From Valencia hispanica (taxonomy: Eukaryota; Chordata; Actinopteri; Cyprinodontiformes; Valenciidae), in the NCBI GenBank assembly GCA_963556495.2, contig OY747712.1, forward strand, positions 29,299,735 through 29,363,734: a stretch of 64,000 nt of DNA, in the 5' to 3' direction. Position numbers and translations under genes: made by a program. The first letter of the stretch is position 1, and every line of letters begins with the position of its first letter. Below, in pieces: positions 1 through 11,335 of this stretch. The notes below the pieces were generated by a model, which was not told where the DNA came from, searched no databases, and saw only the letters and a list, made by a program, of their open reading frames with translations.

Positions 1-189
1 GCCACACTGAACATCAGCCAGAGAAGAGGCAAGACAGAAAAGTAAAGGGTTTATGAGACTGTAGCCAACCATCCTTGATGCACGCACAAGAGAAGATGCA
101 GTCCCAAGTTGATCAGATATTTCAGATGGTAGAAATTAGCCAAGTAAATATCCAAAACATCCAAAAGTGTTCAACAAACATCTGTTACA

Positions 190-760
190 TTTTAAACCAT
201 AATGTGCTCTATTCAAAAAGACCCAAGAGGATAGTACCATGAAATGGAAAAAAAACAGAAAAAAAACAGACTGGAATATGGCTAAATAAATGTTGACAAG
301 CCACAAATTTTCTGGAAGTCTATCAATTAGATTTTTAAGATGAAACTGCAGTATTTTGCCCTCTGCATTTACATAGAGACATGTTAAGGGGCAATTTTAA
401 GGGAGCTCAGGTTTGGTTGGAATCCACTTTGCTGCATCTGCATCTTGGAAACATTAAACCTGCACAGATTCCTGTAAGAGGATAATGACCCAAAACTAAC
501 AGCTAAAAGCACTCAATTGTAGCTCAGGGAAACTAAGTCTATTCCTACATGGCATTTTATGAAAGCACATGTGACCAAAACCTAATCCTATAGAACATCT
601 GTGGAAAGACCTGAAAAATGTGTGGTGAAGACACAGATACACGAGACAGCTTTGAGCACTCAGGTAAAGTGGGCCAGACTACCTGTGGGCAAATGCTGAC
701 ATCTCATTGTGAATCACTTTGTCTGTTTGTGATGAATCATGTGAAAGATCCTGCCACAAA
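190..760 (+). mobile_element. Degraded Tc1-like transposase remnant
   Basis: Around 478-640 the + strand reads, through several frameshifts, like the C-terminal part of a Tc1-like transposase. There is a block resembling the QDNDPKHTAK motif (seen as 'gataatgacccaaaact'), and further on a stretch ending in words like NPIEHLWKDLK ('cctaatcctatagaacatctgtggaaagacctg', read in parts). The following 640-760 looks like decayed 3' flank. No open frame survives. The left limit is approximate, and the family was assigned from motif memory. Confidence 0.45.
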
Positions 761-3700
761 ATATTAAATATTTTTTATGCCATTTTAATTTGTTTAACTA
801 AATGAAATATTTAACAGAATTGTTAATCATAACCAATGTTTGAATTCTCTTGCAATGGTATAAACAATCAGGCTTGCGATTAAAGATTATTCGGTTTTAC
901 ATTATTTCAGGGAACATATTCTTTCTGTTCACTATCAATGAGTACCAACAATTTTCCTCATCTGTACATTCATCCACATGGAACTCAAACTCTAAAACAG
1001 AAGATAAAGGTCTTCCATGACTGAAAAAGCCCCACAGGAACCACATCCAACAGTGCTTGGGGTGATGGGGGCTGAGAAAGTTCCCTTGGCTTTACTGGGT
1101 AATCCCATGATAAATAAACTGGAAAGAAAGACCACCGCTGCTATCTGTAAGCCAATACTCCTCTGAAAGAGGGATGGCCCAGGGCTTGGCTCGGATGAAG
1201 CTGATTCTCTCACTGTGTTCTTTTTGCACTCTGTTGCCTTAGGAAGATTTGAGCATAAAGCACACCCACCCACATACAGACACACATCCAGAGCAAGATA
1301 TAGAGGTACACTGCCTCACTCACCCATCTGCACACCTTTAAATTTAGTATACATCATGCATATTTTATTTTCTTACAAAAAAGAAAACCTACACATATAA
1401 ATCAAAAATGTGATCTATTGTGTATCTGCTGCAGACTGCACTAAAAGTCAGGTTTTGTTTGACAGCTCAAATGTACATTGAATGCATGCCTTGTAATTCC
1501 CTAAAGGGCTACCACGTGGACTGCACTCATCCAATCAATCTTCCCACTCCATCAGTCTCAGTCCTTAAGCAATCATAATAGGAATGCTCTACAAAATAGT
1601 TGAAATTATGAAGGAATAACAAGGACAAACAGGTGGCTAAACACATGCGCACATCATGATTCAAGGTGGACCGCTGTGCCCAAATGAGATTCTTATTCCC
1701 ACGCCATCATCAGCTAAGAAAGTATCCAATTTATGACTAAGTTTTAGCTCATGTTATTATTTAGCCAGTTGTGAGACAGTCCCCTGTGATTAAATGCTCA
1801 GCAGATCTGTCCTATAAAGACATGTCTTATTTTCTCAAGAGGATCCTTAAGAGGATACTGTTTGTTTTCCCTGCAAAGACTTTGCTTTCTGTTTACTCAG
1901 TTCTCTGTTTGGTTTGCAAAAGAATGATTTGTACTTTCATGATTGTTTTAAAATGCAGCACTTTCTCCAATCTTCTCTGGCCTGTTTTGATTTTGAACAT
2001 TTTTCTCTGAGGTATGCATTCAAAAATAATGGTGTAATGTAAACAGAACCAAGAATGATCTCCTCTGCAAGTTCAGATGTTTAACTTTTTGTCTTGTTTT
2101 AGACTAGCAAAGTCTTAGACAATAGGAGGTGAGAAATTTGTTCATTCTGTATATATATACATCTATTGTTTTGTATTTCAAATGTTTTCTGCAATTTTTC
2201 TGCATATTTTTAATATTTAATGACTTTTTATTTTGTGTATTATTTTATTTATATCTTTATTACTTTTTTGTATTGTATTTTTTATTCACATGTTTGTTTG
2301 TTTTTAAACTACTGGTTAAATATGTGGAATCTTGAGCATAAATACCTTGTTCTTGTCCTTGTTGTTTTCACAACTACTTTTTATATGCTATTGTACAGAC
2401 ACTTTTTGCTGCAAAGCTTATTTCTTTCATATTTCACGTTTTCCCCCTGATGATCTATTGCCAAACTAGTTAAGATTAGGTTCAGCATCTTGTGACAGAG
2501 ATGTCCTCAGACCTTTCATTACCATATAGCATGGCTGATTCTGATAAAACTAGATTTCATTGTGCATGATTTTTGTTGAGATAAATGGTACAAACTCTTG
2601 ACTAACTGAACTATGTAGCTCCATTTATACAATAAGAGAAAAGTAAAGAAAAAGGGTAAAGGGTGGTTCTTTAGTATGTCTCAAGATTGATTGCGTTTAG
2701 ACTGCTAAGTTAAGTCAGATAAGAGTGTCCCAGACCACCCCTGAAGGTGGTCAGAGGAAAATTGTCCTATAAGTGCTTTGATTGCCTGCACACCTCTGCG
2801 TAGTGAGCAAAACTCTTAAGTCACACAAAACTGAGGGAGTAAAAGGGAGTACAAAAACCTAGGATAAACATTTACAAATTGAATTACGTATTTCTCTCAC
2901 AAAACACTTCCTGCTAAAGACACAAACTTTCACATGCATGGTTTTTTAGACCTCCTAAGTGCTACAGTATGAACATTTTGTTACTGGACTTTAAGTAATC
3001 TAAAGTATGAGTAATGGATCCTCAGTATTTGATTTAAAGTTTCAGTTTCCCGTTTGTAAAAAAACAGAGCAGGCATATAAAGTTATTATAGGTATGACAA
3101 ACTATTTTTGCTAAGCCGGTATATGTAAATGTTTAGGAAAGAGGATGGAATGAACTGGTTTTCATATTTTAGATATTATATTTATAGATGTAATATTTTT
3201 TTGTAATTATCAATATAGTTTTGTTCATATTGACTACTTAACTCCATTGTCCTAAACAGTTTGAAAATAATTACACCTATACTCTTTTAAACAGTATTTC
3301 ATTACCTCAAATGGTAATGGTGATGGTACAAAAAATTCACAAACATCATCAAAGCACATTTTCTTTAGCGTTTGTCTAAATTACTATGCTATAACAGTTG
3401 ATGTACTCTATTTTTTTCCAGGGACAATGAAATGTATATGTGTGTGCATATGTGTTCTGTGTTTACACGTGTGGCTGCTTGCATGTGTGGCTGTGGGCTG
3501 CTCTACCACATGTGAGTGTGTTTTATGGGTCCTGAGGGAGTTAAGGTTAATGCAGTAAAACAACCTTCCTCGTGCCCAGTGTCTGCTTAAAGAGTGGATT
3601 TACTGTGTATGTAGTTAGAAAAAGGTTTGAAGCAGAAGGCTACGGTGAAGTTCTCTTCACTGGTTTAGGTAGTAATGGTGTGATCTCCGATTTCAAAGCC

Positions 3701-4624
3701 ACTGACTTCTCCTAAGAAATGCTGTTGCTCTTTTGTACGTTTTATTTGTATGGCACAAGAAATGATTAATCAGGTGCACCGTGAAATAAAGTGAATTTTT
3801 ACATTATAAGCTCTTAACACATATTCTGCTTTCTAGGCAATACCAATTCTTCCAGTTATTTAAGTGTTTTTGAAAAGGTGCCTGTGAATTGTTTTAAGAA
3901 TTACATCAACTGCTCTTTTTTGTTCATTTATAAGTTGTGTAATCCGTGCTCCATTGGCAGCAAGTATTGTCTTAAAAACATATCCTGATACCTCAAGAAG
4001 AAAACTGAAGTAACTATCTCTATAGTAATACAGCAAAACGTTAAAAAAAGAAAAAATATCAATTTTAAACATTATTTAAATGAATTATAACAAATGCAGT
4101 TTGAATGTATGAAGTAAAACAAATTAATGGTATTAAACTTTACACTTCAAAACATAGGCCTTTTTCAGCAAAGTGCATTTTCAGTATAATAAAAAAACAA
4201 TCCTGATAAAAATGAAGTATACTTGCTTCAAATTCTGGTTTTATGTACTTTTTGTGTATCTGCGGGCATGAGGGATACTTAAATTTTTACAGCTTAGCTT
4301 AATTTTGGTTTGAAGAAAAAAGTATATGGTAGAAACTGTGCTTTGCTCTTTTGTAGATTTGATGTTATATTTAAATACTCATTTAACTGACAGAGGATTT
4401 ACTTTCTTTGTCCCATGACTCTACCTCAATTTTAGATATGGATGACAATTTACAGAAGTAATTTAAACGTGCAATTTTTTAGGATGGAGGATATTATACT
4501 CTAATTGTAACATCATAAAAGTTAAAAAATACAACTATAAAAACAAATCTACAGAAAAAAAACATGAATTGCCTTTGAGTAAATGCTTAATGTCATATGT
4601 ATGAAATGTGTTCATGCTCATTTG
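761..4624. other. AT-rich noncoding stretch, probably intronic
   Basis: I see no exon, RNA gene or clear mobile element here. Short open frames occur on both strands but lack codon structure or recognisable motifs. If the glypican gene extends upstream, this lies in the intron before the first visible exon. A short TG-rich run lies near 3435-3500. Confidence 0.5.
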
Positions 4625-4781
4625 CTTTTTTTTATTTTTCTCTTGCTTTATTGTGTATCATGTGTAATGTGTGTTTCATTTATGTGTTTCTTTTAAATCA
4701 CCAAATCATGTAAAGCACCTTGAATTACCCTGCTGTTGAAAGTGTCCTATACAAATAAAATTGCCTTGCCTTGCCTTGCCA
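4625..4781 (+). mobile_element. 3' tail of an L2-like LINE
   Basis: The stretch carries the words 'gtaaagcaccttgaatta' and 'acaaataaaattgccttgcc' and ends in short CTTGC repeats. The same words occur, reverse-complemented, at the 3' ends of the L2 copies at 13391 and 42929. It is therefore a 5'-truncated insertion with only the 3' untranslated end. Confidence 0.65.
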
Positions 4782-6399
4782 TGAGTACACACAAATTTGT
4801 CAAAAAACAAAACGTGTGGGCAGGCAGTCAATTCTTATGCAAAGGAATATGAGGTGATAGTCATTTCAATAAATCAACCATTTTCCTGTCAGTCAGAGTG
4901 CACTTGGGGATCACTGCTATTTGTTTTCCTTAAGATTACATGTGCTGCTGGTTCTGTCTCCTCTTCACCTTCTGTTATTGCCTCCTATCTACACTGTTTT
5001 TTTTCCTTAAAGTGTAAGTAACTGTTTTCTTGAGCATTTTGTACAATGCTATTTTTGGTTAACATACTGTTGATGTGTAGTAAAACTACTTTCATTTAGC
5101 AAAAGAAGCTTCCGAGCAATTTATCCTCAGCGATCCAGTGTGAGCCTGTCTAGAACCTAGAACCGCTGTATTTGAGTGGATGATCTACGAGTGCAAACAA
5201 ATACAGATTTATCTGAAAGTAGTGCACTGCTCCATGAGTTAATATGTAAATAGAGATGTTACTGTGCTTTTATAGTTTTTCTTCAGTTTTAAAAGGACTG
5301 ATAAACTGAGTGAACGATGCAATACTGCCACCAAGGGAGGGAAATGAGGTCAGGTTTTGTTTGCATCCAATTATGTTATCACTCTGTCACACTGAATATA
5401 TGTTACAGCATAATATTCCCTAGATTCATTAGGTACTAAAAACATCTCATTGCACGCAAACAATTCACATTTGACCTTTATTTATATGGGTTAAATCCAT
5501 AGACTGTATTAAGAAAATACATTATTTTCTAATTGAGAAAATAAGTTGTTTTTTTATATAAAGCTAAAACAGATTTATATAAAAACATCCTTTTTTCATT
5601 AAAAATTTTACAAAAATAGAATCTGCAGTAAAAGTAAATAAAGCTTAATCAAATTTTTTTATTTATTCATTCTAATAAAATCCTAGCTGCGTCTAACAGT
5701 TTACTAAGATTGCGTTTATTACGATTATTGAAATTGATTGGAAACATGACTTATTTTTGACTGTAGCGATATAAATTGCACACCAGAAGTAAAAAAAAAG
5801 AACAAAAAAAATAGTCCAGTTGGATGCTTTTACATGGTGCTCGTCCCTGTAGTTAAAGCAGTGTTGGCACTGATCATTTTAAGGACCTATTCAGTCAAGC
5901 ACAAAAAAGCCATCACAATCTGTCTCTCTGGCTAATTGAGGATCACTTAACAACACTGCCTCAGGGCTCTTAAGCCAATGAGACAGCATTGATTTTTGTC
6001 CATTTTTCTTCCAAGATCCTGCTTTCACCTCCCCTTTGCTGCAAGGTTTAATAGCTCACAGGAGATATTTGCTACCGTTGCCAAATGTGCACACGTGCGC
6101 TCACCTCCATGATGTAGTGGAATGTTCTAAATTTACTGTCAGCCCTCCGGGCAGTAAATCACTCTTTGTACTGTTTCACTTTATCACATCTCTGCCTTTA
6201 CGTCTACCTTTACATCTCAATTAGTCATTTATCTGACAACCAAAATGTCATTCTCTATCAGAAAAATATCCCAAATTTCTCATAATTAATATGCCTATAA
6301 CCCTCATTGAGAGGTTTGCAAGCTACCCTGTAGCTTCACCCAGACGTTCAAATGTTCTCATTGCTTAGCAGGTGTGTGTTTACTCTTCTTTCTCCACAG
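4782..6399. other. Noncoding stretch before the first visible glypican exon
   Basis: Probably intron. I searched the + strand for an upstream glypican exon with a donor site compatible with the phase-0 acceptor at 6400 and found none convincing. The last bases (about 6381-6399) form a pyrimidine-rich tract ending in CACAG, the acceptor of the next exon. Confidence 0.5.
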
Positions 6400-6566
6400 G
6401 TGGACAAGGTGTGTGGCCTGTCTACAGGGGAACCTCCAGGCATGCGGCCTATGAGCCCAGAGGTCAGAACCTCTACCACAACCCTAACTTTGCCTTCTCC
6501 ATCTGCCTCCTCCTCCTCCCATCTTTTACCAGAAGATTGGCTGGGGAGGTTTGCCCATTTCAAAAG
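6400..6566 (+). CDS. gpc5: Glypican-5-like, internal coding exon A (cysteine-rich core)
   Basis: This exon encodes 55 codons plus two bases of a split Arg codon. It starts VDKVCGLSTGEPP and ends GRFAHFK(R). Glypicans are GPI-anchored heparan sulfate proteoglycans that modulate Wnt, Hedgehog, FGF and BMP signalling at the cell surface. The VCG motif followed by a Thr-rich TSTTT run matches the segment of glypican-5 that precedes the 'EF...L..Y.SFY' helix. The exon is bounded by a good acceptor (pyrimidine tract, CACAG) and a donor (AAAG|GTAGGC). It joins the exon at 9631 in phase, completing AG|G = Arg. The middle is Ser-rich (PSPSASSSS), unlike the mammalian protein as I remember it. A cysteine I expect after 'SP' in mammalian GPC5 is not present; here the sequence reads SPEV. 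Reading an overlapping + frame gives no family match. Confidence 0.85.
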
Positions 6567-7754
6567 GTAGGCAAAAGCTTTACGTATTACCTTAATATAA
6601 TGGTGAACCATCATATTAAGGTAATATGAACCATCATATTAACCATAAACTTATAAATGTTTATAACTACCTGTTTTTTGCATATAGTAGCTGTATTGTT
6701 AGATTTGACATAGATTAAGGGATTGGGTGGCATCATTCCAAAATTATTACAGCTTCCATCACTTCACACTGTTCTCCAGTGTTTAGTTGGTCTTAAATGC
6801 ACACACACAGACAAAGTAACTTCTCTCCAGCACAACCCATGCTCCCCACCTGGTTCCTGGAGCAGCCATCCTGTGCCCACAGCAGCTGGTAGGCAGGCGG
6901 AGCCTTGGTAAGATTAATCTTGAAAGACCACACAATTTCCTGTTTACCCAGACGACCATACCACCAACACTGCATGCCACCTAGGGCAGCATTGGAAAGC
7001 ACACACAGACAAACTTAAGCACTGTTGAGTGCTTGACCTTGTCCCAGTCTATGAATCGCTGCTCTGATGCCAAGCCTAGCTGTCACGGCTGGCGTGGCAT
7101 TGCCACCGCCATTCATAGCAGCACAATCCAGTTTACCCGCCTGTTGCCAGCTCAGACCAGAGCTCGTGTGAGCCCTGAACACTTCAAAGCTACAGCAGCA
7201 ACCAGTACAGTAAAGGAAGAATAGTGGATGGAAACTATGAATGATGAAAGATTATAGGATTTTTTTGTGGAGAGAAAGTGATTCAGAACATTCAGCAGTA
7301 CATTATTTGTCTCAATTGTACATTTTAGTTGTTAGCACATGTGTAGATGTGTCTATTTGAGTGGATTCAGTGTGTATAATTTGAATTCTATTACATCTCC
7401 TGTTTTATTTGTATAGCTGTTTTGGTTTAAATTGGTTATTGATTCATATTTGGTTTAACAATTCTCTGCATGTGCATGATTAATCACATCATACAACAGT
7501 CAATTGAGTGTCTTTTTTTCAACCCCCCACCCCCCATGTTAATCTTTTTTTTTATTTTTGCTTTTCTATCTCTTCATGCCCTCTTTTCACTTCCCTGCAT
7601 CCTACTGCTTGCAACAACCTTCCCCTGGACATCAACTCCCATCATTCTCAGCCCATTCCCCCTGAAACCCTCCAAGAATAATAAACCTAATCTGAGAATG
7701 CTCTGTAGGTAAGCATAAACCCAAGGCAATTTTCTTTCTCAGTTTATTTTATCA
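6567..7754. other. Glypican intron, apparently unique sequence
   Basis: Intron between exons A and B. At 6595-6645 there is a small imperfect inverted and direct repeat built on 'ccatcatatta' and 'ggtaatatga'. 6720-7220 has higher GC than its surroundings, but I find no recognisable domain in its short open frames. Confidence 0.5.
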
Positions 7755-8651
7755 GTGTTGTGGTGATACCCAGGGTTCTGTTTTAGGCCCAGTGCTTTTT
7801 AACCTCTGTATGCTCCCTCTTGGCAGGGTCATCGGAAGTCATGTAGTTAACTTACACAGTTATGCTGATGATACACAGTTGTACATCTCCCTGTCTCCCA
7901 ATGACACACGGCCAATGGATGCACTTTTTAACTGCATTTCAGAAATCAAATCCTGCATGGCAGAAAACTTTCTCCAGCTCAATCAGGACAAAACTGAAGT
8001 TTTAGTCATCGGTCCTGAGGCTCAGAGAGAGAAACTTTTACCAAAACTACAATCACTGTCTTTTAATCCTTCTTTACAAGTGAATAACCTGGGCGTGGTT
8101 TTTGACTCTAAGCTGACTTTTATCCCTCACATTAAAAACATTACTAAAATAGGTTTTTATCCTCTAAAGAACATTGCCAGAGTCCGCCCTATTCTCTCTC
8201 GGGCCAATACGGAGATGCTTTTATTTCATGTAGAATTGATTACTGTAATGCCCTGCTTTCTGGTCTTCCCAAAAAGAGTATATCAGGTTTACAACTTCTA
8301 CAAAATTCAGCAACACGTGTCCTGACGCAGACCAGGAGGCAGGAGCACAATACACCTGTTTTAAACTCATAATATTGGCTCCCCGTATGTTTTAGAATCA
8401 ATTTTAAGGTTTTTTTTAATGGTCTTGGGCCTTCTCATCTTTCATGACTGCTTTTACCTTATGAACCCTCGTGGTCCCTGCGCTCCTCTGGCAGCCGTTT
8501 CCTTGTCATCCCAACAGTCAGGACACTGTTTTAAGTATTATGGCCTTCACCTTTGGAACAGGCTGCCGGAGAACCTCAGGACCGCAGAGAACGTTCATGT
8601 TTTTAACTAGAGCAGGCTCAAGACTCACCTTTTTAGCCTAGCTTTTAACTA
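7755..8651 (+). mobile_element. L2-clade LINE fragment (reverse transcriptase C-terminal half)
   Basis: The translation begins with a decayed QGSVLGPVLF block (motif B region of the reverse transcriptase). It continues through [15 protein letters not shown] at about 7855-7900, the catalytic YADD box, then QDKTEVLVIGPE and NNLGVVFDSKLTF. A frameshift near 8200-8330 breaks the frame, and a C-terminal piece with 'LWNRLPENLRTAENVHVF' follows at 8550-8610. It is 5'-truncated, lacks the endonuclease, and its 3' end is cut off by a hAT-like terminus at 8652. It matches the copy at 62412-63350 closely, so both belong to one subfamily. Confidence 0.85.
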
Positions 8652-8760
8652 GGGGTGCACCGATCCCACTTTTTCAGTCCCGATACTGATGCCTGGGCTT
8701 TGTGTATTGATCGATACCTATTACCAAGCCGATACTATTGTTGAATTAAAAATAAACTGT
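8652..8760 (+). mobile_element. hAT-like element terminus
   Basis: The sequence 'aggggtgcaccgatc' directly follows the broken L2 and is the inverted-repeat end of a very common fish hAT family, as I remember it. The next 100 bases contain 'cgatac' words typical of its subterminal region. I found no partner end or 8-bp target duplication downstream, so the element is truncated. Confidence 0.6.
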
Positions 8761-8859
8761 ATACCCTCCACCTTATACCTTACTTGAAAAGACTAAAGGT
8801 ACCATGGTCACTTTTCTGTTAGAAGCAAACATCCACCCCAGTCTCAAGTTTTTTTGCTA

Positions 8860-9110
8860 CCTCACCCTACTTTAAAGGTCTTCATAACCTCATCCCTTAT
8901 CTGCTTTACGTGTTCATTGGTTTTCATGGTGAAGTTTGTCAACAAATGTTTTCTAACATATTATCAGATGACTTCTAAGAGCAAACAGTTGCACTAGATT
9001 TATTCAGGGGTCTCAGCGTAGTAGGGAATGGAAACAAAACACTTTATCAGTAGAATAATGTGAAAACCTCAAATATTTTTATGCACTTCACATATTTAAA
9101 CTAATCTCAC
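8860..9110 (+). mobile_element. Tc1-like right-end remnant
   Basis: Words such as 'ggttttcatggtgaag', 'agatgacttctaag', 'gcactagatttattcagggg' and 'tctcagcgtagtaggga' follow the order of a Tc1-like right terminal region common in fish. The left end of the same family appears at 10690 and again at 33060. No coding part is left. Limits are approximate. Confidence 0.5.
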
Positions 9111-9630
9111 TATAATACATTCAAATTTGCAATTGAAACAGAACAAAATGCTAAAGAATTCAAGGAAAGTTGCTTATTTTGAATGCCACAATATTTAAAA
9201 TCCTCTCACTCTCTGTCTCAGCGCCTAACATGCCGTTTTTGCCTCTCATTCTGGGTTTAGACAATCTGCTTCAGGTCAAAAAGTTCTGCCTTTGTCTTTC
9301 AAAAGATGACAGTGTTTATATTGATAACATGTGTTGGCAGATCTGGTGAAGCAAGCAGTTCAACACAGTGCAACTAAGAAAATGTGCTGATGCAGTAACA
9401 TTCAAGGGCTGCTATTTCTGCCACTGTTAATATCATCATTTGTATTTATCAAATGCACGCTGTGTCAGAAGCATACTAAACTAGTTTTTGTTGTTACTTC
9501 AACTACTCCAGAGAATAATGACAGATATTGAGGTTCTTTTAATTTTAATTAAAATTTTAATTTAAAAAAATCAGCATTTATATAATAATAACGATATTTG
9601 TTCTCTTGACTCTTTCTGTTTTTCCTTTAG
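9111..9630. other. Glypican intron end
   Basis: AT-rich intron sequence ending in a strong pyrimidine tract and TTTAG acceptor at 9629-9630. An 'attttaattaaaattttaattt' style AT palindrome lies at about 9538-9562. Nothing else is recognised. Confidence 0.5.
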
Positions 9631-9753
9631 GGAATTCTTATTGCTAATGCAGCGCTATAAATCCTTCTTCATGGCAGTGCCAGAGATGCTGTGTGAAGGG
9701 GACTATGTAGTGGATGAATCCACCTGCTGGGGCGGCGATGGTGTTGTAGAAAG
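9631..9753 (+). CDS. gpc5: Glypican-5-like, internal coding exon B (core, CW motif)
   Basis: The first base completes the Arg codon begun in exon A; 40 codons and two bases of a Ser codon follow. The peptide reads EFLLLMQRYKSFFMAVPEML, then CEGDYVVDESTCWGGDGVVE. This matches the glypican helix with the pattern EF..L..Y.SF...(L).LC and the conserved CW dipeptide that ends the core domain. In most glypicans the motif is CWNG; here it is CWGG. Two cysteines (MLC and STC) are at the expected places. Acceptor TTTAG and donor AAAG|GTAAGA are both strong. A long intron of 35 kb follows before the phase-matched exon at 44914. Confidence 0.92.
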
Positions 9754-10689
9754 GTAAGAGAAATCTTCTCAGTCTCAATGGTCACTAATTTCCGACAAAG
9801 ACACAAAGCTACTTTCTATTCAAATGTAGTTGTGTTTGACACCAAACCTATATCACTGTAGAGCATGACTTTTAATGACTTGTAACATTCAATTTGAACT
9901 TTTTAAAGTTAAACACCTAATTACCCGCTTTGACAAATACATTTTTAGATATGTCTTGAATAAAAAATAAAATAATTTAAAAAAAGTTTTAAAAACTGTC
10001 AGACTGAGAGTCAGTTTGGCTGGCTGCTGTTAATCATAGTGCAAATAAGGAAGTTATTATTATCCATCTCCCTATTGACTGCATGCTGGCAGGACACAAA
10101 ATCACAAGGCTCTGGTTTTCTTTGTGTTAGTGTCAGTGATTGAATTGTTTTCTGCTCAGATTTTTATTTTGTACTGATTTATAGATATAGCTTTGGAACT
10201 GTTTTCCTGCTTATGGTTTTGGGCGCATCTCTGAGAGACCAGAAAGCTTGCTCAGTGTGTGGTTCCCCTGTCTCACTCAGCATATGAAGAAAATTATGCC
10301 AATTACAAAGCCAACTCAAATCTGTAATTGATTCTAAATTCTGGATCCGTTTCTTAAACACTCTTGAAACTACCTCCATAGCTATGACAAGGTCATGCTT
10401 TCCCATTTTTAACAATCTTAGTAACTTCAGCACTATTGGCACTGCCAGAACTCGCTTTAACTGAAAAATATACAGATCCCATGGATTCATTTTCCCCTTG
10501 TGTGTGTAGGATCATTTTGCCCTGTTCAACATCCAGGATTTGGCCTTGCTTTACTAACAGTAAGTACTTGGTAAGGCATTGTGGTCATAAACAAATGCAC
10601 TCGATTTAGTTTTTCATTGTGTTCAGTGACTGCTTACAACACTTTGTCAGATCTCCTCCTCCTTAATAAATTTCTTGTTGATAAATCCA
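9754..10689. other. Start of the 35-kb glypican intron
   Basis: Noncoding. The 103-codon open frame on the - strand at 10179-10490 has no recognisable motif and I do not call it a gene. No repeat family is recognised here. Confidence 0.45.
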
Positions 10690-11335
10690 GTGCATTTCCA
10701 AAGTATTCATAGCCTTTGACCTTTTCGGCATTATGAAGAAAGTTGATGATTGAGATTCAGAATTTTTTGCAAATGAAAATTCAGAAAGTGTGCCAGACTT
10801 ATGAATTCACACCTCTTTCTTTTACTCTGATTCCCTGAATACCATTTTTTGTAAAGGTCTAGATGATTTGTAAGAGAGCATTAGTGAGCAAACAGCATTA
10901 TGAAGATCAAGGAACGATGAATAATGTTAAATAAGTTAAAAAAGGGTAGAGTTATAAATTTATATCCCAAGCTTTGGATAGCTCACAAAACACTGTTGGA
11001 TCCATCATCTGAAAATGGAAAAAGTATGGCAACAATCACAAATCTACCAAGACACAGCTGTCCACCTAAACTAACAGGCCGGGCAGGAAGAGCATTAATA
11101 AGAGAAGAAGCTATGTGACTTCAAAAGAACCCAAAATAAACTTTTAGCCTATGACCAAAGAAAGAATGTATTGTGGAGAAGAACTAACACTGCAAATCAC
11201 TACTAGCCCAGTAGTAAAACATGGTAGTGGCATAAGGGATGTTGCAGAGATGCTTTTCTTTAACAGGGGCATATCCTTTTGGAAGTTACTCTATTGAAGA
11301 TGATACCAATTAACTGGGGATGTCCCAGGATTTTA
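10690..11335 (+). mobile_element. Internally deleted Tc1-like transposon with HTH remnant
   Basis: The left terminal region starts near 'gtgcatttccaaagtattca', the usual opening of a fish Tc1-like family. From about 10940 the + strand encodes LYPKLWIAHKTLL, then ENGKSMATITNLPRHSCPPK and LTGRAGRALIREEA. This is the paired helix-turn-helix region of a Tc1-like transposase (RKWKEYGT...LPRHGRPPKLTGRARRALIREA type). The sequence then jumps to a catalytic-region remnant with 'aaacatggtagtggcataa' and 'gggatgttgcagagatgctt', the KHGGGS..WGCF block. Parts between and after are missing. Confidence 0.75.
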
